A model generated the notes under the pieces. That model was not told the DNA's origin. It worked only from the letters and a program-made list of their open reading frames with translations, and searched no databases. From Silvimonas terrae (GTDB taxonomy: Bacteria; Pseudomonadota; Gammaproteobacteria; Burkholderiales; Chitinibacteraceae), in NCBI RefSeq assembly GCF_014202765.1, contig NZ_JACHHN010000004.1, positions 186,001-250,000 on the forward strand: 64,000 bases of DNA, written 5' to 3'. Made by a program: the position numbers and the translations under genes. Below, in pieces: positions 43,077 to 52,032 of the stretch (position 1 is its first letter; the number at the start of each line of letters is the position of its first letter).

Positions 43077-43405
43077 CAGCGCCCCATTCCCGGCGGTACC
43101 GGGTGGGCAAACGCACCATCGCCATAGCTTTTGAGGACTTCGGCCACAATCACGTGATAACCCTGATACCAGGTCTGATAGTGGCGTTTGGCGGTGAGAT
43201 GATCCGGATGCTGCATCAAGCGCTGCAGGCCATCGAGCTTATGCCAGTAATAGACCACGCAGGTCTGGCCTTTGGCGGTGTTCTCCCAGGTATCCTGCCC
43301 GGCAAAATCCGGGTCGGACGCAGCCGCGCTCATGATCGCCGCATCCAGGCGGTCGAACTCGGCGTCGTACTGTTTTTTGGCGAAGATAAAAGTCGCTGAA
43401 TACAT
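43076..43405 (-). CDS. Antibiotic biosynthesis monooxygenase (ABM)-fold protein
   Basis: The 109-residue protein looks like a dimeric ferredoxin-like ABM domain: MYSATFIFAKKQYDAEFDRLDAAI, VVYYWHKLDGLQRLMQHPDHLTAKRHY (about residues 50-76) and YQGYHVIVAEVLKSYGDG. ABM proteins include monooxygenases and haem-degrading enzymes, but also many with no known reaction. It does not fit glycan synthesis by function, yet its stop overlaps the flippase start, so the two are co-translated. The start at 43405 is the first ATG that gives the family strand. Confidence 0.8.
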   Translation of the reverse strand: MYSATFIFAKKQYDAEFDRLDAAIMSAAASDPDFAGQDTWENTAKGQTCVVYYWHKLDGLQRLMQHPDHLTAKRHYQTWYQGYHVIVAEVLKSYGDGAFAHPVPPGMGR

Positions 43406-43435
43406 GCTTTGGCTAGTGGCGAAGACCCATAAGCA

Positions 43436-43463
43436 ACAACCCGCGCTATGTAACGCGGGTTGT
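43436..43463. terminator. Hairpin between galE and the rest of the glycan cluster
   Basis: CAACCCGCG/CGCGGGTTG with an eight-base loop. On the minus strand the 3' side reads GTTGTTGCTTA, which is only moderately T-rich; it may be a weak terminator that lowers expression downstream of galE. Confidence 0.5.
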
Positions 43464-43563
43464 CCGTAAAACAGGCCCATTGTATTTGATCCGGGCAACA
43501 AGGGCTGTAACCGTTTTACGGTCTCACCCTGTCAGACCAACACGGGGGCCGCGCACGCTGCGC

Positions 43564-44574
43564 TCAGGCAAAACCGTTAGGGTTGCTGCTCTGCCAGCGC
43601 CAGGAATCCGCGCACATGTCTTCCAGGGTTTTCTCGGCAGTCCAGCCCAGTTGCGCTTTGGCCGCAGCCGGATCGGCGTAGCACGCAGCAATGTCACCAG
43701 GGCGGCGGTCTACCAGTTGATAAGCGATGGTCTTGCCGCTGGCCTTCTCAAACGCCTTGATCATGTCCACCACGGAATAACCCACACCGGTACCCAGGTT
43801 GACGGTGACGGTGCCCGGCCCTTGCGCCAGCTTTTGCAGAGCCTTGACATGACCCTTGGCCAGATCAACCACATGGATATAGTCACGCACGCCCGTACCG
43901 TCCGGCGTCGGGTAATCGTGGCCGAACACGGACAGTTTCTCGCGCTTGCCCACGGCCACTTGCGCCACAAACGGCATCAGGTTATTGGGAACGCCTTGCG
44001 GGTCTTCGCCAATCAGGCCGGACTCATGCGCGCCCACCGGGTTGAAATAGCGCAACAGGGCGAGATGCCAGGACGCATCTGCGCGGAACAGATCGCGCAG
44101 CATGTCTTCGATCATCAGCTTGGAACGGCCATACGGGTTGGTGGCCGACAGCGGGAAGTCTTCCTTGATCGGCACGGCATGCGGATCGCCATACACGGTG
44201 GCAGAGGAGGAAAACACCAGTTGCTTCACGCCGGCGGCTTGCATGCTTTCCAGCAAGCGCACGGTGCCCACCACGTTGTTGTCGTAGTATTCCAGCGGCT
44301 TTTGCACGGACTCGCCAACGGCCTTGAGACCGGCAAAATGCACCACGGCACCAATCGGCCAGCGCGCAAACGCCTCGTCCAGCGCCTGGCGGTCGCGGAT
44401 ATCGCCGTTCACCCACGCCACCGGCTGACCGGTAATGGTTTCCAGGCGCTTGATGACTTCCGGGCTGGCATTGCAGAAATTGTCAAAGATGACCGGGGTA
44501 AAACCGGCCGCCAACAGTTCGATATACGTGTGCGAGCCGATATAACCAGCGCCACCAGTGAGTAATACGTGCAT
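43564..44574 (-). CDS. galE: UDP-glucose 4-epimerase
   Basis: GalE interconverts UDP-glucose and UDP-galactose with bound NAD. The 336-residue protein has the NAD motif [12 protein letters not shown] (residues 4-15), [19 protein letters not shown], the catalytic [10 protein letters not shown] with the Ser and, further on, [11 protein letters not shown] with the YxxxK pair (about 150-154), and [10 protein letters not shown]. Two ATGs two codons apart are possible; 44574 is better spaced from GGA. It heads the glycan cluster and could feed the WbaP-type initiator with UDP-galactose. Confidence 0.95.
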   Translation of the reverse strand: MHVLLTGGAGYIGSHTYIELLAAGFTPVIFDNFCNASPEVIKRLETITGQPVAWVNGDIRDRQALDEAFARWPIGAVVHFAGLKAVGESVQKPLEYYDNNVVGTVRLLESMQAAGVKQLVFSSSATVYGDPHAVPIKEDFPLSATNPYGRSKLMIEDMLRDLFRADASWHLALLRYFNPVGAHESGLIGEDPQGVPNNLMPFVAQVAVGKREKLSVFGHDYPTPDGTGVRDYIHVVDLAKGHVKALQKLAQGPGTVTVNLGTGVGYSVVDMIKAFEKASGKTIAYQLVDRRPGDIAACYADPAAAKAQLGWTAEKTLEDMCADSWRWQSSNPNGFA

Positions 44575-44673
44575 GTGCATTCCGTTCAGACAGTATTGAA
44601 AACCGTTTTTCAAACAGCCGGCATGGTGCAGCAAAAATCAGCAATGCTTTATCCGCGTTTGTCTGATTCCAGC

Positions 44674-45756
44674 CTAGCGCCGCTCCTGCCGCCACAGCAT
44701 GACAAGAGCAATAAAGAGGAAGAACAGGGTCGGTATCGATACCACCAGCGCCGGTGGCCAGGCACGCAATTCACCCAGATACACCACCACCTGGTTCAGA
44801 AAGTGAAACGCCATACCGACGATAATGCCGGCAAACAGACGCATACCGACGTTGCCGCTACGGCGCTGGGTCTGCGCAAACGGCAGGGCAATCACAATCA
44901 TCGACAAACAGGCCAGCGGATAGAACAACTTGCCCCACAACGCCAGTTCATAGCGTGAGGTTTTCTGGTTGTTGCGGCGCAGGTGATCAATGTAGCTGTA
45001 GAGCGAGCGCCCGGACATTTGCGAGGGCTCGACCAGCAGCACGGCCAGCATTTCCGGGGTAATGGAGGTTGACCAGATCCCTACGGCGGCGCGCGTCATG
45101 GTCACGCCCCCTTCGTTGGGCGCAAAACGGGTCTCGGCAGAGCCTTCCAGCTCCCACTCGCCATGCCCTTTATATTTACCCTGGGTGCCATCCATGATGC
45201 GGTTGAGCACCATCTTGTCGCCAAATTCGTAAATGCGGATACCCAGAATGGTCAGGTCAGGCAGCATTTCTGCGATGTTCACGATCTGATGACCATCTTT
45301 CACCCACACGCCAGAGCGGAACTCGCCCACCAGCATGGCCTTGGTGGCGGCAAGGCGATGCTGGTTGGCAGCCTGCTTGGCCACCGGAGCGACGTACTCG
45401 CCCAGCAGCAAAGTGACTGCCCCATACAGCACACCAATACTGAGCAGCCAGAACAAGAGGCGCTTGACCGATACGCCCGCGGCCCGCATGACGGTCAGCT
45501 CGGCATTCCCAGCCAGGGTAGAGAGCGCAAAAATACCGCCGATCAACACCGCAATCGGCATCAGGTTGTAGGCGTTGGACGGTGTTTGCAGGAACACATA
45601 AATCAGCGCATCGCTGAGTGTATAACCGCCCTTGCCCAGATCACCCAGTTCGCCAATCAGGTCAAAAAAGTTGTACAGGCCCAACAGCCCGATCAGCGTG
45701 AACAGGATGAATACCGTCAATTGACGGAACAGGTAACGCGCCAGAATTTTCATCAT
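44674..45756 (-). CDS. lptG: LPS export ABC transporter permease LptG
   Basis: LptG is one of the two inner-membrane permease subunits that, with LptB and LptC, extract lipopolysaccharide from the inner membrane. The 360-residue protein has six predicted transmembrane helices around a periplasmic beta-jellyroll domain. N-terminal LARYLFRQLTVFILFTLIGLLGLYNFFDLI and the coupling-helix region DALIYVFLQTPSNAYNLMPIAVLIGGIFALSTLA are typical. VGMAFHFLNQVVVYLGEL is the conserved last helices. It begins inside the end of lptF (four-base overlap). Confidence 0.95.
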   Translation of the reverse strand: MMKILARYLFRQLTVFILFTLIGLLGLYNFFDLIGELGDLGKGGYTLSDALIYVFLQTPSNAYNLMPIAVLIGGIFALSTLAGNAELTVMRAAGVSVKRLLFWLLSIGVLYGAVTLLLGEYVAPVAKQAANQHRLAATKAMLVGEFRSGVWVKDGHQIVNIAEMLPDLTILGIRIYEFGDKMVLNRIMDGTQGKYKGHGEWELEGSAETRFAPNEGGVTMTRAAVGIWSTSITPEMLAVLLVEPSQMSGRSLYSYIDHLRRNNQKTSRYELALWGKLFYPLACLSMIVIALPFAQTQRRSGNVGMRLFAGIIVGMAFHFLNQVVVYLGELRAWPPALVVSIPTLFFLFIALVMLWRQERR

Positions 45757-46820
45757 GACACGCTCCGGCTGTTGCTACGCCAGATATAAAGCCCGAACAC
45801 ACAGATCGCCGCCAACACGTGCAGTGGCCACATATTGATCCACATCGGCACTTTGCCGTCGGCCACCCAGGCTTGCATGATGTTGACCATGCTGTAGTAA
45901 ACAAAGTACAGGAACACAGCGACAACCAGGTTGAGCGCACGGCCACCACGCGGGTTGAAGAACGCCAGCGGAATCGCCGCCAGCGTCAGAATCAGGGCGG
46001 ATAAAGGCAAAGACAGACGCCAGGCCACTTCCGCGTTTTTCTCCGCGCTATCTGTCCCCAGCAATTGCAGGGTTGGCGTGGCCTGGGTGCTTGGGCTGGA
46101 GACGGGCCGATCGGCCGTTTCAATCCGCAACTGGGCGCGATCAAACGTCACCGAGTCATACGTCACCTGGCCGGGCTCGCCCTGGTAAGAGCGGCCTTTG
46201 CCCAGCCACAACCAGCGTTCGCCATTGGCGTCGAGGAACATGCCGCCCTTCTCCGCCATGATGATCGAGATGTTCTTGTCTTTTTTCATCTGGACAAACA
46301 CGTTATTGCCCGCGTTGGTCTGATTGGTGAAGTTCTCGACAAAATAAACCCGGTCCGCCGATGGAGACTCACGGAACACCCCCGGCGCGACCTGGGTGAC
46401 TTCCTGGCGCGACATGGATTTCTCGCGGAACTCGTTACCCTTTTTCAGCGCCCACGGCGATACCACCAGCGACAGCACCGCAATGAGCACCACCACCGGC
46501 AGAGAGAACTCCAGCACCGGGGCGATGAAATTGCGGATAGACCGGCCGCTGGCAAACCAGATCACCATTTCGTTGTCGCGCCAGAGCCGCGTCATGGCGG
46601 CCAGCACCGACACAAACAGCATCAGTGACATCAGGATGGGCAGGTAGCGCACCGCCGCAAAGCCCATCATGGCCCATACGGCAGATGAAGCCAGCGCACC
46701 GATGGCAGCCTGGCCCAGCAAGCGCACGACCTGGGTGGTCATGACCAGCAGTAGCAGCACGGAGAAAACCGCCATGGCTACCCAGGTCATTTCCTGAATC
46801 AGGGTCTTGCGAAAAAGCAT
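45753..46820 (-). CDS. lptF: LPS export ABC transporter permease LptF
   Basis: LptF is the partner permease of LptG in LPS export. The 355-residue protein shows LFRKTLIQEMTWVAMAVFSVLLLLVMTTQVVRLLG at the start, PILMSLMLFVSVLAAMTRLWRDNEMVIWFASG (about 60-91, ending in the conserved coupling region) and the periplasmic domain AKVFRESPSADRVYFVE-like stretch (GVFRESPSADRVYFVENF). The C-terminal helices include ALILTLAAIPLAFFNPRGGR. It is divergent from pepA, as in many proteobacteria. Confidence 0.95.
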   Translation of the reverse strand: MLFRKTLIQEMTWVAMAVFSVLLLLVMTTQVVRLLGQAAIGALASSAVWAMMGFAAVRYLPILMSLMLFVSVLAAMTRLWRDNEMVIWFASGRSIRNFIAPVLEFSLPVVVLIAVLSLVVSPWALKKGNEFREKSMSRQEVTQVAPGVFRESPSADRVYFVENFTNQTNAGNNVFVQMKKDKNISIIMAEKGGMFLDANGERWLWLGKGRSYQGEPGQVTYDSVTFDRAQLRIETADRPVSSPSTQATPTLQLLGTDSAEKNAEVAWRLSLPLSALILTLAAIPLAFFNPRGGRALNLVVAVFLYFVYYSMVNIMQAWVADGKVPMWINMWPLHVLAAICVFGLYIWRSNSRSVS

Positions 46821-46999
46821 GCGTTTTTGACTTATAAGGGGGGACAGGAAATAATCACGCGAGCCTTAAGCGAACAAACCGCGCTCTGGACATGCATTCT
46901 GCATGCAAATGCGGTTGCTCACCAACAAACTCAAGCCCCATAAGGGCTCGCACCAACAATAGACAAGTTGCACACATCAGCGCAACGGAGGCCAGCAAC

Positions 47000-48487
47000 A
47001 TGGAATATAACATTAATCTCACCCCCCCCGAAAAAGACACCGCCCTGACACTGGTTTTGCCAGTCACCGGCAAGAAGCTGGCAAGCGGTCTGTCCAGGCT
47101 CGACAGCGCCGCCGGCGGCGTGCTTTCGGCCCTGGTTGCCGCGGGTGAAGTGGGCGAGAAACCGGGCAGCATTGCCAGCACGCATGCCACCATTGACGGC
47201 CAGTTGCGCCGCGTGATTCTGGTGCAGACCGGCGACAATCCGGATCAGGCCACCTTCCGTAGCGCCGCCAGCGCCGCTGCCAAAGCCGCTGCGGCTGGCA
47301 AGGGTGCCAGTGCGGGTAACCACCTGCTGCTGGCTGTGGGCAAGGCGCTGGATATCCAGACTGCTGCGGCTGTCATCGCCCAGGCAGCGGTGTTTGAAGG
47401 CTACCGTTTTGACCAGTTCAAATCGAAGCCGGAATCTGTCAGCGCGCTCACAGGTGTGAGTATTGCCGTCAGCAAAAAAGGCGATCTGGAAGACGCTCAG
47501 GCCGGCCTGAACCAGGGTCTGGCGATTGGTCACGGTGTGAATTTCACACGTGATCTGGGCAATGCCCCAGGCAACGTCTGCACCCCTACCTATCTGGCCG
47601 AGCAAGCCGTTGCATTGGGCAAGAGTGCCAAAATCAAGGTCGATGTGCTGGAAGCCGCCGACATGGAAAAGCTCGGCATGGGTTCTTTCCTGGCGGTTGC
47701 CAAGGGTTCGGTCGAGCCGCCCAAGCTGATTACCCTGGAATACAAGGGTGGCAAGGGCAAGCCGGTTGTTCTGGTGGGCAAGGGCATCACCTTTGACTCT
47801 GGCGGTATCTCGCTCAAGCCGGGCGATTCCATGGACGAAATGAAGTACGACATGTGCGGTGCAGCCACCGTGCTGGGCGTCTTCAAGGCCCTGACCGCGC
47901 TCAAGCTGCCGATCAATGTGGTGGGTGTGATTGCCACCTGCGAAAACATGCCGGCGGGCAATGCCTACAAACCGGGCGATATTCTGACCACCATGTCCGG
48001 TCAAACCGTTGAAGTGCTGAACACCGATGCCGAAGGCCGTTTGATTCTGTGTGATGCGCTGACCTACGCGGCCCGCTTCGAGCCGGAAACCATCATCGAC
48101 ATCGCCACGCTGACCGGCGCTTGCGTGATCGCGCTGGGTCATATCGCCACGGGCCTGTATGCCAATGATGAAAAACTGGCCGAGCAATTGCTGGATGCCG
48201 CTGGCACCACCGGTGACAAAGCCTGGCGCATGCCGCTGTGGGATGACTATCAGGAACAGTTGAAGTCCAACTTTGCCGATATGGCCAATATTGGTGGCCG
48301 TCCAGGTGGTTCTATCACCGCCGCTGTATTCCTGTCGCGCTTTGTGAAAGACACCAACTGGGCACACATGGACATTGCCGGTACCGCATGGAAGTCTGGC
48401 GCAGCCAAGGGTGCGACCGGTCGTCCGGTGCCGCTGCTGGTGGAATTTTTGAGCCAGCGCGCCGCCAAAGCCGCCAAAAAGAAATAA
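47000..48487 (+). CDS. pepA: Leucyl aminopeptidase (M17)
   Basis: PepA is a hexameric two-zinc (or manganese) aminopeptidase; in E. coli it also binds DNA for Xer recombination and carAB control. The 495-residue protein carries the metal and catalytic signatures [20 protein letters not shown] (about residue 257), [13 protein letters not shown] and [17 protein letters not shown] (about 340), ending with [19 protein letters not shown] eight bases before the ATG at 47000 defines the start; the open frame extends 36 codons upstream without family likeness. It is followed by holC. Confidence 0.97.
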   Translation: MEYNINLTPPEKDTALTLVLPVTGKKLASGLSRLDSAAGGVLSALVAAGEVGEKPGSIASTHATIDGQLRRVILVQTGDNPDQATFRSAASAAAKAAAAGKGASAGNHLLLAVGKALDIQTAAAVIAQAAVFEGYRFDQFKSKPESVSALTGVSIAVSKKGDLEDAQAGLNQGLAIGHGVNFTRDLGNAPGNVCTPTYLAEQAVALGKSAKIKVDVLEAADMEKLGMGSFLAVAKGSVEPPKLITLEYKGGKGKPVVLVGKGITFDSGGISLKPGDSMDEMKYDMCGAATVLGVFKALTALKLPINVVGVIATCENMPAGNAYKPGDILTTMSGQTVEVLNTDAEGRLILCDALTYAARFEPETIIDIATLTGACVIALGHIATGLYANDEKLAEQLLDAAGTTGDKAWRMPLWDDYQEQLKSNFADMANIGGRPGGSITAAVFLSRFVKDTNWAHMDIAGTAWKSGAAKGATGRPVPLLVEFLSQRAAKAAKKK

Positions 48488-48535
48488 GCCGCAGTTGCGG
48501 TACACTAGCCGGTTGATCCAGAACCCGATTGAGAC

Positions 48536-48988
48536 ATGGCCGAAGTCACTTTTTATTTCAATGTGAAAAACCGCGAGCAGGCATTAGTCCAGCTTGTGGG
48601 CAAGGCCGTGGCCCAACAACGCGCAGTCTCGGTCCTCGCTGCCAGCGAGGCCGAGGTTGCGCGGCTGGACCGCCTGTTGTGGGATACGCCACACACCGGC
48701 TTCGTGCCGCACTGTCGCGCTGCGGACGAAATCGCAGCGCAAACCCCGGTGATACTCGATTGCCGTGCCGATCTGTTACCACCACGCCAGGTACTGTTCA
48801 ACTGGACGGGTGAAGTGATTGCCGAGATGGCCGAGCACGACCGGATTATCGAAATCGTCCCGCAGGACGAAGAACAACGACTGGCCGCCCGGGAACGCTG
48901 GCGCGGCTGGCAGGCGCGGGGTTTCAAACCCGTTGCCATTGACATGCTTGAGCTGGCCCGCCAGCGCACGAGCGGAGACGCGGCGTGA
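48536..48988 (+). CDS. holC: DNA polymerase III subunit chi
   Basis: HolC links the replicase clamp loader to single-strand-binding protein. The 150-residue product has the family start AEVTFYFNVKNREQALVQLVGKAVAQQ, the core RLDRLLWDTPHTGFVPH (about 45-61) with the WxxxxxxFxPH pattern, and PVILDCRADLLPPRQVLFNWTGE. It lies 48 bases after pepA, a conserved pair in proteobacteria, and overlaps the next gene by four bases. Confidence 0.94.
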   Translation: MAEVTFYFNVKNREQALVQLVGKAVAQQRAVSVLAASEAEVARLDRLLWDTPHTGFVPHCRAADEIAAQTPVILDCRADLLPPRQVLFNWTGEVIAEMAEHDRIIEIVPQDEEQRLAARERWRGWQARGFKPVAIDMLELARQRTSGDAA

Positions 48989-50358
48989 GCCAGGAAGACG
49001 AAAAAAGCCTCAGCCCGCTGTTCACCAAAATGGACGCTCTTCTGGCACGACATCGTGGCCCCGGGCACAAGGACAATGAAGTCCTGCCCGTACTGACCGA
49101 TGTTGCGGAGGAAGAAGGCCCTATCCCGGTGTTGACCGAGATGGCCAGCACTGCGCCCGCCGGATCACTGATGTTTGATCCGCACGAGTTTCTTGCGCCA
49201 CCACCCCCCGCGCCCCCCTCTCCCATGCCGGTGGCAGAGCCGCAGAGCCACAAGCAAACCGCAGAATTTCTGGACCTGCCGCTGCTGGACCTGGAGTCCC
49301 TGCTGCGCGAGCGCGCGCCGTTTGGCCCATCGCACGAGCTGACCATAGAACCGTTGGGGGAAGAAGCCGCGCCGGCAACAGACGCTGCGCCGCACCCGGT
49401 CACCACCGTCCCTGGCATGGACAGCGAAAGCGCAGCGCTGGAACTGGCGCATGCCGCCGATGAAATCCCGGAACTGGAAAGCGGCGAGCCCGCGCCACAG
49501 GCAGACCAGGACGTTCCCACACTGCATTGGGAAGAAACCGAAGATCCTTACCATTTGTATGTGGCCGCTGCCGCAGACGCCGTTGAGAGCGGCCCGGTTG
49601 AAGACATCGCCGTCACTGCGCTGGAGGTCACTGATGACGCGCCGGACTGGTCAACCGTGTCGCCGTGGTGGTCTGATCAGCCAGACGCCGCCGTAGATGC
49701 GGAAACGCTGGCCGCATCGGCCAGCATGGGTTTTGTTGAATCGCAGGCAGAAGCTGTCGCAGAAACAGCCGTTGCCATTGATACGCCCGCAGCCCAGTCA
49801 GAACCCGGCCCGGTGTTTGCCGCCGCGCCCGCTGCCATTCCGGAAGAAACACTCGAACACGCCATCACGCTGGACTTGCACAGCACAGATGAACCGCCGC
49901 TGGAACTTGATCTGGACGAATTCCGTGAGGAAGACGTCATTGAAGAAGCGCCAGCCCCAGGGCTGCATGAGCACATCGGTAACTCGGTCACAGAAATATC
50001 CTTGCTCGCCGGCCCTGGCGGGCTAGCGGTTGAAGCCCCCGAGCCCGTGCTGTCTGAAGTTGCGCCCGAGCCTGCCAAGCCGGCACCTGTGGCGTTGCTG
50101 AGTGAAGACGCCATCATTGAAATGACCGCGAGCGTTGCAGCGCATCTGGCGGTGGATATTTCGACTGAAGTTGAACAGCTCACCCGTCGTCACTTTGCCC
50201 ACATGATGCAAACCATCTATGGCGAAGCGCTGACCCAGCTCATTGATCAGGTCGGCGCGGCGCTGGAGGCACGTCTGGCACCGCGAATCGACAAACTGGT
50301 GCGGGAAGAACTGCAAGCGCGTGGTTTGACCACGCCAGACCACTCGCACGAGTCTTGA
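48985..50358 (+). CDS. Acidic repeat-rich protein, DUF2486-like
   Basis: The 457-residue protein is strongly acidic and rich in Ala, Pro and Glu, probably disordered through residues 80-370. Near the N-terminus stand two copies of a PVLT motif (VLPVLTDVAEEEGPIPVLTEM, about 33-53), as in DUF2486 proteins encoded after holC in Burkholderiales. The C-terminal 80 residues (MTASVAAHLAVDISTEVEQLTRRHFAHMMQTIYGEALTQLI) are predicted helical and may be the folded part; this segment spans about 378-418. Function is unknown. The four-base overlap with holC suggests co-translation. Confidence 0.8.
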   Translation: MSQEDEKSLSPLFTKMDALLARHRGPGHKDNEVLPVLTDVAEEEGPIPVLTEMASTAPAGSLMFDPHEFLAPPPPAPPSPMPVAEPQSHKQTAEFLDLPLLDLESLLRERAPFGPSHELTIEPLGEEAAPATDAAPHPVTTVPGMDSESAALELAHAADEIPELESGEPAPQADQDVPTLHWEETEDPYHLYVAAAADAVESGPVEDIAVTALEVTDDAPDWSTVSPWWSDQPDAAVDAETLAASASMGFVESQAEAVAETAVAIDTPAAQSEPGPVFAAAPAAIPEETLEHAITLDLHSTDEPPLELDLDEFREEDVIEEAPAPGLHEHIGNSVTEISLLAGPGGLAVEAPEPVLSEVAPEPAKPAPVALLSEDAIIEMTASVAAHLAVDISTEVEQLTRRHFAHMMQTIYGEALTQLIDQVGAALEARLAPRIDKLVREELQARGLTTPDHSHES

Positions 50359-50385
50359 AGATCAGACGAAGATCAGATCGCCTTC

Positions 50386-50427
50386 CAAAAAAAACCACCC
50401 TGGGTCTGACCAGGGCGGTTTTTTTAT
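50386..50427. terminator. Bidirectional terminator between the DUF2486-like gene and the YqjK-like gene
   Basis: AAAACCACCCTGG/CCAGGGCGGTTTT with an A-run before and a seven-T run after. One stem position is an A-C mismatch in plus RNA but a G-U pair in minus RNA, so it may be stronger for the minus-strand gene. Confidence 0.85.
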
Positions 50428-50440
50428 CAGAAATACGGAC

Positions 50441-50734
50441 CTAGCGGTGCAGCCATTTGCGCAACACCTTGGCAATCCGCCAACCTGTTAACGCCATGGG
50501 CAACACTTTGGCAATCCAGTTCAGCCGACCACGGGCCAGCAGCACCGTGGCAATATCCGCAAAACCGGCGGGTCCGGTAAAGGCGCGCAAGATACCCCGC
50601 GCGGCACTCCCTTTATTGAAGGGCGAACGCAAACGCCCCCAGTCTTCCGCCAGTTGCAGGCGAAACGCATCAGCCTGCAGTTGCAGGGTCACTTTTCTGA
50701 GCTCCCGCAATTCGCGGCGCGTGAGTTGACTCAT
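50441..50734 (-). CDS. YqjK-like small protein
   Basis: The 97-residue basic protein is the third of a minus-strand series with DUF883 and YqjE-like genes, the E. coli yqjD-yqjE-yqjK order. SQLTRRELRELRKVTLQLQADAFRLQLAEDW forms a basic amphipathic helix; the C-terminal half (FADIATVLLARGRLNWIAKVLPMALTGWRIAKVL) may associate with membrane. No function is known for the family. It overlaps the upstream gene by four bases. Confidence 0.75.
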   Translation of the reverse strand: MSQLTRRELRELRKVTLQLQADAFRLQLAEDWGRLRSPFNKGSAARGILRAFTGPAGFADIATVLLARGRLNWIAKVLPMALTGWRIAKVLRKWLHR

Positions 50735-51117
50735 GGCAGCAATTGCTCCCGATCTTTACGCAACTGTTCCAGCGTAGCGGCAAAGGGTTGCGGCGCACGC
50801 AGTATGGTTCGCCACGCGCCCCACAGGCACAGGGCGCCGCCAAGCAGATAAATCAGCGCCACAATCAATAGCGCAATCCAGCGATAAGGCTCGCTCACCC
50901 ACCACACTACGGCCACGGACAGCACGCCCAGGCCCAGCCAGAGCACGCCAGCGCCGACCAGCGCCAGGATAACGACGGCCAGCAAGCGCTCGCGCTCTTC
51001 TTCCAGCTCCAGCCCAAGCAGTGACAAATGATTGTGGGCCAGCCCGACGAGGTTGGATGCCAGTCGCTGGGCCAGCCCATGATGCGGAGGGCTTGCGGAT
51101 TCGTGTTCTTCGCTCAT
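50731..51117 (-). CDS. YqjE-like membrane protein (Holin-X/phage_holin_3_6 family)
   Basis: The 128-residue protein starts with a soluble helix (LAQRLASNLVGLAHNHLSLLGLELEEERERLL) followed by two transmembrane helices (about residues 48-70 and 77-98) and a basic tail. Members carry a holin family name but are encoded in ordinary chromosomal operons; no phage genes are near, and lysis is not implied. It follows the DUF883 gene by 15 bases and overlaps the YqjK-like gene. Confidence 0.82.
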   Translation of the reverse strand: MSEEHESASPPHHGLAQRLASNLVGLAHNHLSLLGLELEEERERLLAVVILALVGAGVLWLGLGVLSVAVVWWVSEPYRWIALLIVALIYLLGGALCLWGAWRTILRAPQPFAATLEQLRKDREQLLP

Positions 51118-51132
51118 GCCACCCCAGCCGGA

Positions 51133-51438
51133 TTAACGACGCGAAACCAGCATGCCCAGCAAAAAGCCGATGCCTGCGGCCACGCCAATGGATTGCCATG
51201 GGTGATCGTGGACATACTCATCGGTGGCCTTGGCCGCTTCTTTGGCTTTACCCGCGATCAAACGCTCGGTTTCACCCAGCTTGGCTTTGGCGGCCTGCAG
51301 GTTCTCCAGAATACGGGTACGCAATTCACGTGCCTTGTCGCCGCTTTCGCCTACCGCGTCGCGCAAAAGACTCTCGGTATCGGTCAGCACGGTTTGCAAA
51401 TCGTCGATCAATTGTTCTTCGTTAGCCTGTACGGACAT
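51133..51438 (-). CDS. DUF883 family protein (YqjD/ElaB-like)
   Basis: The 101-residue protein has a long amphipathic helix (EEQLIDDLQTVLTDTESLLRDAVGESGDKARELRTRI, residues about 7-44), then the conserved DHPWQSIGVAAGIGFLLGMLVSRR, a C-terminal tail anchor with the glycine-rich membrane helix. E. coli relatives YqjD and ElaB are stationary-phase inner-membrane proteins that bind ribosomes. AGGAG stands nine bases before the ATG at 51438. First gene of a three-gene series. Confidence 0.9.
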   Translation of the reverse strand: MSVQANEEQLIDDLQTVLTDTESLLRDAVGESGDKARELRTRILENLQAAKAKLGETERLIAGKAKEAAKATDEYVHDHPWQSIGVAAGIGFLLGMLVSRR

Positions 51439-51555
51439 GATTATTTCTCCTGGATGCGTTGCAACAGGTTCTATTGTGGGACATTTCCTGCCAGAACCAA
51501 GGACGATGTTTCCCAAAATTGCGTCGGACTTCTTCCGACCGGGTCAATTTACCGT

Positions 51556-51600
51556 GGAAGTTGGTGTTGAAGTTGCCGTGGAGGTTGAAGTTGCATTTGA
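51556..51600 (+). repeat. GTTG-rich imperfect tandem repeat
   Basis: Several GTTGAAGTTG/GAGGTTG units in a row form the left edge of the second composite repeat, just as (TTGGGG)8 does in the first copy. The array is imperfect. Confidence 0.6.
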
Positions 51601-51755
51601 CTTTCTCCCCCCGTCAAAGCCCAGCGCCGAAGAAGGGAGGGAGACCTCAGGCTCCCGACTGACCGAGGGAAGCCCGGAGGGCCGCAGGGATGGGGTCGCC
51701 TTTCTTTGGTTCCTTTCTTTGGCGACACAAAGAAAGGGACGTGCTCCGGCCACCG

Positions 51756-51845
51756 CCGGTATCAAATGCATTTCAAACCCGCGCCGCCAGGCGCTAACCC
51801 ACCTTGCAATGGTGGATTGTCGCTATCGCTCCGAATCCACCCTAC
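51756..51845 (+). repeat. 90-base direct repeat, unit 1
   Basis: Begins CCGGTATCAAATGC and ends CCGAATCCACCCTAC. It is matched by 51908-51997 with three mismatches. Inside, GGTGGATT (51811-51818) can pair with AATCCACC (51834-51841). Confidence 0.9.
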
Positions 51846-51907
51846 TTGCTGAAAACCTTGAACACCATGTTGGCGCCTGACGGCACGGGGTTTGCATACC
51901 CGGAGTG

Positions 51908-51997
51908 CCGGTATCAAATGCCTTTCAAGCCCGCGCTGCCAGGCGCTAACCCACCTTGCAATGGTGGATTGTCGCTATCGCTCCGAATCCACCCTAC
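51908..51997 (+). repeat. 90-base direct repeat, unit 2
   Basis: Same length and ends as 51756-51845; the three differences all lie in the first 35 bases. The stem GGTGGATT/AATCCACC is identical. Confidence 0.9.
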
Positions 51998-52032
51998 GGC
52001 CAGCATGGCAAAGGCCACCTGCGGCGGCCATC

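Noticed and set aside
43076-43405. Antibiotic biosynthesis locus suggested by the ABM-fold gene
   Set aside because: No polyketide, peptide synthetase or tailoring genes are present; the surroundings are glycan assembly genes.
50731-51117. Holin of a prophage lysis module
   Set aside because: Family name only. No endolysin, terminase, capsid or integrase gene is near, and the gene sits in a YqjD-YqjE-YqjK type series.
51224-51880. 218-codon plus-strand frame before valS
   Set aside because: It runs antisense to the DUF883 gene and then through the composite repeat; no start signal or family likeness.
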